Below are positions 44,739 to 53,017 of a stretch of 64,000 bases of DNA, piece by piece. Both the position numbers and the translations under genes were made by a program. How positions within the stretch are numbered: position 1 is the stretch's first letter; every line of letters starts with the position of its first letter. This DNA comes from BOG-908 sp963850605. GTDB taxonomy: Bacteria; Pseudomonadota; Alphaproteobacteria; Acetobacterales; Acetobacteraceae. The DNA lies in assembly GCA_963850605.1 (NCBI GenBank), contig CAWKLX010000001.1, positions 186,001 through 250,000 on the forward strand, in the 5' to 3' direction. The notes under the pieces were generated by a model. That model was not told the DNA's origin. It made no database searches and saw only the letters and a program-made list of their open reading frames with translations.

Positions 44739-46343
44739 GCGTGAGCTTCCACAGGGTCGCGTCGCGGGCGGCGCGTTGTTCGGACGCTGCGGCGGGTAGG
44801 CGATCCGTGTCTCGCGAATGAACAGCACGATGATGAGCGCGCCCAGCGTGATCATGCCCAGCCAGCCATAGGCGTCGGCATAGGCCATGGTGAAGGCCTG
44901 GCCCGTCGCCTCGGCCATAAGCCGCGCGGGGCCGCCGGCCTGCACGGTGGCGGGCGCCCCGGCGACCACGTGGTCTAGAATGGTGTTGGAATGCACTCGC
45001 TCGCGCACCGTCACGATCGCCCCGATCACGGCCGTGCCGAACGTGCCGGCGAGCGTGCGCACCATGTTGAACAGCGTGCCGCCGGCCAGAGCATCCTTGG
45101 GCTGCAGCGCGCTGGTGCTGACGATGAGTAGCGGCACCATGATGAACGGCAGCGAACTGGCCTGGAGAAAGAGCGGCCCCAGGAAGTCCCCGCGTATCCA
45201 GTCGCTGGTGAGATAGGTGGCCAGCCGGCTGCCGACCGTGGCCAGCGTCAGGCCCGCCACCAGCAGCAACCGCGCATCCAGCACCCGCAGCAGGGCGGCC
45301 GCCAGCGGGCACAGCACAAGTTGCGAGATGGCGACGACGCTGAGTATCTGTCCCACCTGCAACTCGCGAAAGCCGCGCACCTGCGTGCCGAACTGGGGCA
45401 GCACGTAGAACGATCCCAAGGTCGCGAACGTGAAGGCCACGATCATCAGCAGGCCGCAGCTGAGATTGGCGCGCGCCAGCAGCCGGAACTCCAACAGCGG
45501 CGCCTCGGTGACCAGCGAATGCCATAGCAGCACGCCCAGGCTTGCGGCCGCCCCCGCGAACAAGCCGGTGATCAGGCCGGAATCGAACCAGTCCAGCCGC
45601 TGCCCTTCGTCCAGCGCGACCGTCAGCAGCGACACGGTCAGCACCGCGCACAGCATGCCGAAATAGTCGGTCTTGGCGAAGATTTCGGTTTTCACCGGCT
45701 CCATCGGCAGTCCGAGCAGAACCATGAACATCACGATCGGGCCCGGCACAAGGTTGAACCAGAAGATCGCCTGCCAGCCGAAATCTTCCGACAGCAGGCC
45801 GGACACCGTCTCGGACAGCATCGGCGTCAGTGTGGTGACCAGCGCATAGACGGCAAAGCCCCAGATGCGCTGATAGAGCGGCAGAAAGCGCAGCACGGTG
45901 GCCAGCAGCAGCGGTATCAGCGCGCCACCACCCACGCCCTGCAGGAAGCGCAAGGTGAGCAGCATGGGGTAGGACGTCGCACTCGGCACGGCCACACCCG
46001 CCAGCGCCTGCAGCGCCACGGCCGACGCGATGGCGCGACGCGGCGAAATGATGCTGGCCAGCCACGGCGTCAGCGGCACGATGGCGATTTCGGCGATATT
46101 GTAGGCTTCCGTCACCCAGGCGCCTTCGTCCTGGCCCAGGCCGACCCCGCCGCGCAGGTCGGCGATGGCGAAGACGGAAAGCCGCGTGTTGAAGTTGGAC
46201 AGCAGGCTGCCCAGCACCGCGCCCAGCACCCCCACCGCCAACAGCCAGGTCATCGGCGCCGGGCCGGGCGGGGCTTTTTCGCCGGGCGGGGGCTCGGGCG
46301 GGCGCGGCGCCAGCACGCCCAGGACATGCGCGGGCCAGCTCAT
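44735..46343 (-). CDS. DHA2-family (EmrB/QacA-like) MFS drug exporter
   Basis: About 14 membrane helices from ATG 46343 (MSWPAHVLGVLAPRPPEP). GWQAIFWFNLVPGPIVMFM, LPLYQRIWGFAVYALVTT and GTQVRGFRELQVGQILSVV are typical of the DHA2 family with 14 helices. Only the last dozen residues after RETRIAYPPQRPNN are affected by a one-base shift; the corrected end would be ARDPVEAHA with a TGA at 44735 overlapping the next gene. The start overlaps the HlyD stop (ATGA). It is the inner-membrane pump of the operon. Confidence 0.92.
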
Positions 46344-47410
46344 GGGTTGGTCGCCGGGGCCGCGGTCGCCAGGGCGGTATCGACCAGTGTTTCGACCGAC
46401 AGGCCGGGCACCAGGCGCTGGTCCAGCCCGTGCGCGTGCACGCTGGCCGGATCGAACGTGATCTTGACGGGCACGCGCTGGACGATCTTCGTGAAGTTGC
46501 CGACCGCGCGGTCCGGGACCAGCGCGCCTGACCGGGCCTCGCTGTCTGGCGCAAGACTGTCCACGCGGCCGCGCAGGGTGATGCCGGGGAAGGCGTCGAC
46601 GCGTATCTCCGCCGGCTGGCCCGCGGCCATGCCGGCCAGCTGTTCCTCGCGGAAGTTCGCCCGCACCCACACATCGGCCAGCGGCACGAGCGCGATCAGC
46701 GCCGTACCGGGGGCCACGTATTGGCCCGTCCGGATCAGGCGCTGGCCGACGACACCGTCGCGCGGGGCGGTGATGCGCGTGTAGCCCAGCTCGACGCGGG
46801 ACAGATCCAGCGCCGCCTGGCTGGCCTGAAGCTGCGCCTCCGCCTGGTGCACCTGTGCGGCCAGGACCCGGATCTGGGCCAGCGCCGCCGCTTCCCCGTC
46901 GCGGTCGCCGGCCAGGGTCGCCTCCTGCCGCCGTTCCTCCGACACCGCCGCGTCCCAGGCGCGCCGCAGCGCGGATTCGGTGCCAAGAAGCCGGTCCTGA
47001 CGCACGCGCTCCAGCCTGGCCCGCTCCAATTGCGCGGCTGCGGCCCACGAGTTGGCGCGCGCGGCATCGACCTGCGCCTGCTGCGTGGCCAGTTGGGCCT
47101 GCGCCACCTCGACGGCGGCATGCGCCTCCGCGACCATGGCCTGGGCGCGATCGACCCGTGCCCGGTAATCGTCGTCCTCGATCTGGTAGAGAAGCTGCCC
47201 GGCCTGCACGGGCTGGTCGTCGGTGACCGCCACCTGGGCCACGAAGCCGGACACGCGTGCCGAGAGCATGGTGGTGTCCCCCCGCAACTGCGCATCGTTG
47301 GTGCTGCGCCGGGCCAACTCCCACACCACGGCGTTCCAGTCGACGGCGAAGGCGGCCGCCAGCAGCAAGCCTGCCGCCAACACGATGGAACGCACGACAA
47401 GCCCCTTCAT
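46340..47410 (-). CDS. HlyD/EmrA-type periplasmic adaptor, second of two
   Basis: A 356-residue membrane-fusion protein with one N-terminal membrane helix (VLAAGLLLAAAFAVDW). A biotinyl-lipoyl-like half (GFVAQVAVTDDQPVQAGQLL), a long coiled-coil hairpin (residues about 90-190), the second lipoyl half (ELGYTRITAPRDGVVGQRLI) and a beta-barrel (ALVPLADVWVRANFREEQLAGM) follow in order. It would bridge the MFS pump to the outer-membrane channel. Its start overlaps the upstream adaptor stop and its end overlaps the MFS start. Confidence 0.94.
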   Translation of the reverse strand: MKGLVVRSIVLAAGLLLAAAFAVDWNAVVWELARRSTNDAQLRGDTTMLSARVSGFVAQVAVTDDQPVQAGQLLYQIEDDDYRARVDRAQAMVAEAHAAVEVAQAQLATQQAQVDAARANSWAAAAQLERARLERVRQDRLLGTESALRRAWDAAVSEERRQEATLAGDRDGEAAALAQIRVLAAQVHQAEAQLQASQAALDLSRVELGYTRITAPRDGVVGQRLIRTGQYVAPGTALIALVPLADVWVRANFREEQLAGMAAGQPAEIRVDAFPGITLRGRVDSLAPDSEARSGALVPDRAVGNFTKIVQRVPVKITFDPASVHAHGLDQRLVPGLSVETLVDTALATAAPATNP

Positions 47411-48465
47411 CGCGCGCCTTGCAGCGGTAGGGCGTCCGGGACATCTCCCTGGGTCAGCACGAGGGCGACCAGGCTCATTCCCGGGCGCAGCAGGCCGCGC
47501 AGCCGGCTACCATGCCAGTCGATGGCGATCTTCACCGGCACGCGCTGCACCACTTTGGTGAAATTGCCGGTCGTGTTGTCGGGCACGGCGGCGCCGAAGC
47601 TGGCGCCGGTGCCGGGCGAGAGGCCCACCACATGGCCGGCCAGCACCTGGTGCGGATAGGCATCGATGCGCAGCCGGGCCGGGCGGCCGGGCAGGATGCC
47701 GGCGATCTGGCGTTCGGTGAAATTGGCCGTGACCCAGACGGTGTCGAGCGGCGTCTCGGTCACCAGGGTGGTTCCCGGCGAGACCAGCGCGCCTTCACGC
47801 ACCGCGCGGGCGCCCAGCGTGCCGTCCAGCGGCGCCACTACGCGGGTCCAGCCCAGCGTGATGGCGGCGAGCTTCGCGTCGGCCAGCCGCGCGTCCAGCG
47901 CCGCCTGGGCCTGGCGCGTCTGGGCGGCGAGCACGCCCAGCTGGCTGGTTGCGGCGTTGTAGCGGGCCGCCGCACTGGCGATGCCGGCCTGCGTCACCCG
48001 CGCCATCGCCCGCGCGGTATCGACGGCGCGGCCCAGCCCGGCATCGGTGGGCGCCAGCACCGTCTGCCGTCGCGCCTCGGGCCCCGTGTCCAGCGTGCCG
48101 GCCCGTGCCGCATCGACGGCGGCCGCGGCCTGCGCCACTTGGAGCCGGGTGGCGCGCGTGCGCTCGGCCAGGGAGGCCAGCGTGGCGCGGGCCGTGGCGA
48201 CCTGGGCATCGGCCTGTGCCATTTGCGCGCGGTAGTCGCTGTCCTCGATCTCGGCGATCAGCTGGCCGGCGCGGACGGGCTGGTTGTCGGCGATCGGCAG
48301 GTGCCTGAGGTAGCCCTGGACCCGGGCGGCGATCGGCGTGGTGTCGCCATCGATATAGGCGTTCTCGGTTTGCGGATTGTGGCGGGCGGCGAGTGGGCTG
48401 TCGCGCAGGAGCAGGGCCAAGCCTGCGGCGATGATGCACAGGGTGGTTAGAAGGAAGAGTTTCAA
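47407..48465 (-). CDS. HlyD/EmrA-type periplasmic adaptor, first of two
   Basis: A 352-residue adaptor that is a diverged relative of the next gene. The layout is the same: N-terminal helix (LFLLTTLCIIAAGLALLL), YIDGDTTPIAARVQGYLRHL, a coiled-coil hairpin and VTANFTERQIAGILPGRPA. The start as read is TTG 48465, only 9 bp from hairpin repeat E, and no strong ribosome-binding site is visible, so the real start could be a few codons inside. Two adaptors in one operon are unusual for an EmrAB-type pump. Confidence 0.9.
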   Translation of the reverse strand: MKLFLLTTLCIIAAGLALLLRDSPLAARHNPQTENAYIDGDTTPIAARVQGYLRHLPIADNQPVRAGQLIAEIEDSDYRAQMAQADAQVATARATLASLAERTRATRLQVAQAAAAVDAARAGTLDTGPEARRQTVLAPTDAGLGRAVDTARAMARVTQAGIASAAARYNAATSQLGVLAAQTRQAQAALDARLADAKLAAITLGWTRVVAPLDGTLGARAVREGALVSPGTTLVTETPLDTVWVTANFTERQIAGILPGRPARLRIDAYPHQVLAGHVVGLSPGTGASFGAAVPDNTTGNFTKVVQRVPVKIAIDWHGSRLRGLLRPGMSLVALVLTQGDVPDALPLQGAR

Positions 48466-48474
48466 AGGAAGGCT

Positions 48475-48509
48475 CTTCTTTTCTGAAGAAAAGAAGCAAA
48501 AGACTTCTG
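48475..48509. repeat. AT-rich hairpin repeat, site E (single half, upstream of two operons)
   Basis: CTTCTTTTCTGAAGAAAAGAAG with CAAAAGACTTCTG has the same half-unit as sites A and B. Unlike the others, it lies between divergent genes, 9 bp upstream of the first adaptor start. It therefore cannot be a terminator for a gene end here. It might be an attenuator or leader hairpin, or a decayed copy. Confidence 0.75.
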
Positions 48510-48605
48510 TTCATTTCGCTGCATTGGCATCGGTGCGCAATCCTGTCTCATAAGTTTGCGCGCTTGTCAGCTATCCCCCCGCGCACACCCGCGTTAGGAC
48601 GCTTC

Positions 48606-49871
48606 ATGCGCCTCCCCCTGCACGCCATCCTGACCCGATTCGTCACCGTGGGCCGGCTGAGGGTCAGGTATCCCGATGGGTCGGTCGCCAGTTATGGCCC
48701 GGGCGGTGGCCTGGAGGCGGGCGCGGGGATCGCCACGTGGCGCACTGTGAGGGGGCTGCTGACCAATCCGGCGCTGGTGTTCGGCGAGGCGTATGTGGCC
48801 GGTGATCTGGAGCCGCTCGATTGCGGGCTGGAGGATGTGCTCGACCTGCTCTTCGCCAATCTGGAGGTGGGCGGACGGCACCCCGGCCTGGCTTTGCGCC
48901 GCGCCATGGCGCGCATGATACGCCGGGCGGCGCAGTACAATCCCATCCCGCGCGCGCGCCGCAACGTGGCGCATCATTACGACCTGAACGGGCGTCTATA
49001 CTCGCTGTTCCTCGATCGCGACCTGCAATACTCCTGCGCGTATTTTGCCACCGGGATGGAGACGCTGGAGGAAGCGCAGGCGGCCAAGAAGCGGCACATC
49101 GCGCAGAAGCTGTTGCTCGACCGGTCCGATCTGCACGTGCTCGACATCGGCTCCGGCTGGGGCGGCATGGCGCTTACGCTGGCGCAGGATTTCGGGGCGC
49201 GGGTGACGGGTATAACCCTGTCGGAGGAGCAGTTGCAGGCGTCGCGCGCGCGCGCCGAGGCGGCGGGGTTGGCCGATCGCGTCAGCTTCGAGTTGCGGGA
49301 TTTCCGTACGGTGCGCGGCGTGTTCGACCGGATCGTGTCGGTCGGCATGTTCGAGCATGTCGGGGTTACGCATTATGGCGCGTTTTTTGGTGCGGTCCGC
49401 CGCCTGCTGGCGCCGGATGGCGTGGCGCTGATCCACGCGATCGGCCGCAGCGACGGGCCGTCGGTGACGAACCCATGGATCACGCGGCATATCTTTCCGG
49501 GCGGCTACTCGCCGGCGCTCTCGGAAGTTTTTTCGGCGGCCGAGCGTGCGAAACTCATCGCGACGGACGTGGAGATCCTGCGCCTGCACTACGCGGAGAC
49601 CATACGCCACTGGCGCCGGCGGTTCGACGCCAATCGCGACGCGATCGCGGCGCTGTACGACGAGCGGTTCACGCGGCTGTTCGGCCTGTATCTGGCCGGC
49701 AGCGAGTATTCGTTCCGGCACTTGAACCACATGGTCTGGCAGATGCAGCTTGCGCGCCACCAGACCGCCGTGCCGCTGACGCGCGACTACATGCTGTCCA
49801 GCGAACCCCATGCGGAGCCCGTGCGCGCCAGAACGGTTCGGCCGACGCTGAGCCGGGACGTGATTCTGTGA
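48606..49871 (+). CDS. Cyclopropane-fatty-acyl-phospholipid synthase family methyltransferase
   Basis: A 421-residue protein from ATG 48606 (MRLPLHAILTRFVTVGRLRV); a TTG 42 bp upstream is possible. The SAM motif is VLDIGSGWGGMALTLAQ. The CFA-specific blocks are HYDLNGRLYSLFLDRDLQYSCAYF, SVGMFEHVGVTHYGAFF and IFPGGYSPALSEV. CFA synthases put a methylene bridge across double bonds of membrane lipids, usually in stationary phase or acid stress. The active-site layout is complete. Confidence 0.93.
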   Translation: MRLPLHAILTRFVTVGRLRVRYPDGSVASYGPGGGLEAGAGIATWRTVRGLLTNPALVFGEAYVAGDLEPLDCGLEDVLDLLFANLEVGGRHPGLALRRAMARMIRRAAQYNPIPRARRNVAHHYDLNGRLYSLFLDRDLQYSCAYFATGMETLEEAQAAKKRHIAQKLLLDRSDLHVLDIGSGWGGMALTLAQDFGARVTGITLSEEQLQASRARAEAAGLADRVSFELRDFRTVRGVFDRIVSVGMFEHVGVTHYGAFFGAVRRLLAPDGVALIHAIGRSDGPSVTNPWITRHIFPGGYSPALSEVFSAAERAKLIATDVEILRLHYAETIRHWRRRFDANRDAIAALYDERFTRLFGLYLAGSEYSFRHLNHMVWQMQLARHQTAVPLTRDYMLSSEPHAEPVRARTVRPTLSRDVIL

Positions 49872-49881
49872 CGCGCGCCCG

Positions 49882-50970
49882 ATGAGTTACAACAGTTTCG
49901 GCCACCTGTTCCGGGTGACCACCTGGGGCGAAAGCCACGGTCCGGCGATCGGCTGCGTCGTCGATGGCTGCCCGCCCCGCATCGCGCTCACGGAAGCCGA
50001 CATCCAGCCATTCCTCGACCGCCGCAGGCCGGGCCAGTCCAAGTTCACCACCCAGCGCCAGGAACCGGACCAGGTGCGCATCCTGTCTGGCACGTTCGAG
50101 GGCCGGACCACCGGCACCCCGATCGCGTTGCAGATCGAGAACGTCGATCAGCGGTCGCGCGACTACGGCGAGATCGCCCGGCGATACCGGCCAGGCCATG
50201 CCGACCTCACTTACGACCAGAAATACGGCATCCGGGACTACCGCGGCGGCGGCCGCAGCTCGGCGCGGGAGACCGCTTGCCGGGTCGCCGCCGGGGCCGT
50301 CGCGCGCCTGGTCCTGGGCCATTCCGTCACCATCCGGGGCGCTTTGGTGCAGATGGGGCCGCATGCCATCGACCGCACGCGCTGGGATTGGGGTGAGGTG
50401 ACCAACAATCCGTTCTTCTGCCCGGACGCACAGGCGGCGGCGCATTGGGAAAGCTATCTGTCCGAGATCCGCCGCGCCGGCTCCTCCGTGGGCGCGGTGA
50501 TCGAACTGGTGGCCGAGGGCGTGACCGCCGGCCTGGGCGCCCCGCTCTACGCCAAGCTGGATGCCGATCTCGCCGCGGCACTGATGGGCATCAACGCGGT
50601 GAAGGGCGTGGAGATCGGCGACGGGTTCGCCGCCGCCGCGCTGACCGGCGAGGACAATGCCGACGAGATGTGGATGCAGGACGGCACGCTGCGCTTCGGC
50701 AGCAATCATGCGGGCGGGGTGCTGGGCGGCATCGCCACGGGGCAGCCCATCGTGGCCCGTTTCGCCGTCAAACCCACCAGCTCGATCCTGACCCCCCGTC
50801 GCAGCATCGATACGGCGGGCGAGAGCGTGGATGTCAGCACACGAGGCCGGCACGACCCCTGCGTGGGCATACGCGCGGTGCCGGTGGGGGAGGCGATGAT
50901 GGCCTGCGTGCTGGCCGATCATCTGTTGCGGCACCGGGCGCAATGCGAGCCGCGCGAAAAAACATCGTAA
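49882..50970 (+). CDS. aroC: Chorismate synthase
   Basis: A 362-residue FMN-dependent enzyme that converts EPSP to chorismate, the last common step of aromatic amino acid synthesis. Signatures: GHLFRVTTWGESHGPAIG at the N-terminus, RPGQSKFTTQRQEPD, RPGHADLTYDQKYGIRDYRG and GGRSSARETACRVAAGAVA, plus the C-terminal SIDTAGESVDVSTRGRHDPC. It is in the usual size range. The ATG at 49882 is 10 bp after the CFA synthase stop, so both may share a transcript. Confidence 0.98.
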   Translation: MSYNSFGHLFRVTTWGESHGPAIGCVVDGCPPRIALTEADIQPFLDRRRPGQSKFTTQRQEPDQVRILSGTFEGRTTGTPIALQIENVDQRSRDYGEIARRYRPGHADLTYDQKYGIRDYRGGGRSSARETACRVAAGAVARLVLGHSVTIRGALVQMGPHAIDRTRWDWGEVTNNPFFCPDAQAAAHWESYLSEIRRAGSSVGAVIELVAEGVTAGLGAPLYAKLDADLAAALMGINAVKGVEIGDGFAAAALTGEDNADEMWMQDGTLRFGSNHAGGVLGGIATGQPIVARFAVKPTSSILTPRRSIDTAGESVDVSTRGRHDPCVGIRAVPVGEAMMACVLADHLLRHRAQCEPREKTS

Positions 50971-51045
50971 ACCGATCGAAAACCCCCCAACTCACGCAGA
51001 GTTTGCTAGGGTCCCGGCGGGACCGAACCCCAATGTCAGGAACGC

Positions 51046-52251
51046 ATGAACCCGATGGATGACTCCGGCTACGCCGCAGCCCTGGACGCACTGGTGGACC
51101 GTATCGGTCGCCGCGTGTGGCAAGCGCGGATGGCGGGGCTGAAACGGGGCTGCACGGCCACCTATGCCGGCCGTGCCCTGGCGCAACTGCATGCCCTGGA
51201 GCTGGCCATCGAGCGCATGCGCCGCCCGGGCCGCAACGCGCCTTTCTCCGAAATCGACCGACGCATCGCCTGCCTGGCCGCTTGCCTGGTCGGCTTGGCC
51301 GACGATCTCGCCGATGCCGGCCGGCGCCGGCTGGACGGCGCGCTCGCCTCCGCCATGACCGGCCCGGGCAATCTGGTGCCGCTGTTCCACATGATGCGCA
51401 CCGCCGGGCTGCAGCGCTGCCGCGGGTTCGAGGTGTCGTTCGCCGGTTTCGCCGAGGACGCGCCGTTCGACCTGCTGCTGCACCGCATGGGATTGGAGGT
51501 GGAGGTCGCCTGCGACGTGATCTCGGCCGAGGACGGGCGGGACCTGCACCGCCGCGCCTGGTCGCAGCTGATGGACCGGGTCGATCCGGATCTGCAGAGC
51601 TGGCTGGCGGCGCATCCCGGCAGGTATCTGCTGAAGATGACCCTGCCACAGGGCCTGAAGCAGCCGAATCCCGGCTGCACGAAGCTCGCCGAACTGCATT
51701 CGCGCATCACCCGCATGCTGTCCGACCAGCGGCGCGCCGACCATGACGAGGCGGCGGTGCTGCGGCTCGATCCGCTGATGCTGGCCGCTGCCCAGGCGAG
51801 CGAGCTTGGCCTGATGCCGCGCCTGCGCCGGGAATTCGGGCCGGAAGCGCATCTGGCCGTCACCGCCGCCGGCCAGGCCATCTTCGTGATGGCCGCGCGG
51901 GCCGGGCGGGAGGACGAGGTGGCCGCCGCCGTGCACCGCCGCATGGCGGCGATCGCGCCGCAGCGCCTGACCGGCACCCGGCCGGGCATACTGGCCATGT
52001 TCGTGGAGGATACCGACCGGCTGGAATGGAGCGCGCTGCGCGCCCAGCTCCGGCTGGAGGGCGAGGCGCGGCATTTCATGACCAAGCCGGAAGCCCGCGC
52101 CGTGGTCGCGGTGACCTGTGCCTCGCGCCTGGAGCTGCTGGGGCCGGACGAGGCCGAGGGGTGTCCCAGTGCGGAGCTGCGCTTCCGCAACCCGAGCCAT
52201 CCCGACGCGCGGGCGCCGGCGCTGGCCCCTTCGGTCCTGTCCTCGCCCTGA
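51046..52251 (+). CDS. Conserved hypothetical protein
   Basis: A 401-residue soluble protein without signal peptide or membrane segment. The first 120 residues are mainly helical with an Arg/Ala-rich pattern. The middle has a nuclease-like or enzyme-like alternation (FDLLLHRMGLEVEVACDVIS, then DGRDLHRRAWSQLMDRV) that resembles a restriction-enzyme-type fold, but no catalytic motif is certain. The C-terminus has a beta-rich repeat (ILAMFVEDTDRLEWSALRAQ). I do not recognise the family. It begins 75 bp after aroC and is followed by the TonB-like gene 30 bp later. Confidence 0.7.
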   Translation: MNPMDDSGYAAALDALVDRIGRRVWQARMAGLKRGCTATYAGRALAQLHALELAIERMRRPGRNAPFSEIDRRIACLAACLVGLADDLADAGRRRLDGALASAMTGPGNLVPLFHMMRTAGLQRCRGFEVSFAGFAEDAPFDLLLHRMGLEVEVACDVISAEDGRDLHRRAWSQLMDRVDPDLQSWLAAHPGRYLLKMTLPQGLKQPNPGCTKLAELHSRITRMLSDQRRADHDEAAVLRLDPLMLAAAQASELGLMPRLRREFGPEAHLAVTAAGQAIFVMAARAGREDEVAAAVHRRMAAIAPQRLTGTRPGILAMFVEDTDRLEWSALRAQLRLEGEARHFMTKPEARAVVAVTCASRLELLGPDEAEGCPSAELRFRNPSHPDARAPALAPSVLSSP

Positions 52252-52281
52252 CGGGACACGGGCGGCCACGCACCGACGAGG

Positions 52282-52986
52282 ATGTTTCCCCAGGATGCGC
52301 CGCGCTTAGGCGCGGCCTCACGCGATCGCCTGAAAACGGGCGTGGCGGCACGTGCCCTGGCACTGGGGCTGGTCGCGGCGTTGCACCTGGTGTTCGTGCT
52401 GTTCCTGGGCCGGGGTGGCCTTCCGGTGCCGCAAACGCGCTTCGTACAGCCTGCGCGGCTGATCCCGGAGACGCGCCCGCCGCGGCCAAGGCCGCCACCC
52501 ATACCCACGCCGCTCGCGGCCATGCCGCCGGCGGCATTCCTGCCGCTGCCGGACGTGCAGATTGCCAGCCAGCCACCGGCCTTGCCGGCCGCGATCACCC
52601 CGCCTCTCCGGTCGGCCGGGCGACTGCAAAGCCATTTCGGCGCCGCCACCGATGCCGGCCTGGGCCTGGATGTGGGCACGTCCTCGGGTGGTGGCGCGGG
52701 CGCGCGCGGGTCGCTGGCGGGCTTCGAGGCCGCGGTACGCCGGGCCGTGCTGGCCGGCAAGCGGCAGCCCACCCTGGCCTGGGATCGGCGTGACACCTGC
52801 GTGGTCAATTACGCCGTCCGCGTGGATAGCTCTGGCGGCTTGGCCGGGATGCGCATCGACCCCTGCGCGGTGCCGGAGATCAACGCGGCCGCCCGCGCCG
52901 CCATAGAGGCCGCCGCCCTTCCCCGACCGCCCGATCTTGGCGCGGCCAGCTACGAGGTGCATGGATCGTTGATTTTCCGGCCCTGA
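52282..52986 (+). CDS. TonB-like energy-transducer family protein
   Basis: A 234-residue protein. One N-terminal membrane helix (ALALGLVAALHLVFVLFLG) is followed by a Pro/Ala-rich spacer of about 100 residues and a C-terminal domain (FEAAVRRAVLAGKRQPTLAW, VVNYAVRVDSSGGLAGMRI, YEVHGSLIFRP). This matches the TonB architecture and C-terminal strand-helix-strand pattern. No ExbB/ExbD genes or TonB-dependent receptor is nearby, so the partner is unknown. The gene lies between the unknown 401-residue protein and a lipoprotein. Confidence 0.75.
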   Translation: MFPQDAPRLGAASRDRLKTGVAARALALGLVAALHLVFVLFLGRGGLPVPQTRFVQPARLIPETRPPRPRPPPIPTPLAAMPPAAFLPLPDVQIASQPPALPAAITPPLRSAGRLQSHFGAATDAGLGLDVGTSSGGGAGARGSLAGFEAAVRRAVLAGKRQPTLAWDRRDTCVVNYAVRVDSSGGLAGMRIDPCAVPEINAAARAAIEAAALPRPPDLGAASYEVHGSLIFRP

Positions 52987-53017
52987 ATCGTCGGCGGCCG
53001 GTGCGGAACCCACGAAA

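Noticed and set aside
43518..47444. A 1308-codon open frame on the minus strand
   Set aside because: It runs through parts of four genes in different frames. Only the MFS part has real protein character; the rest is Arg/Pro/Ala-rich shadow text caused by high GC and indels.
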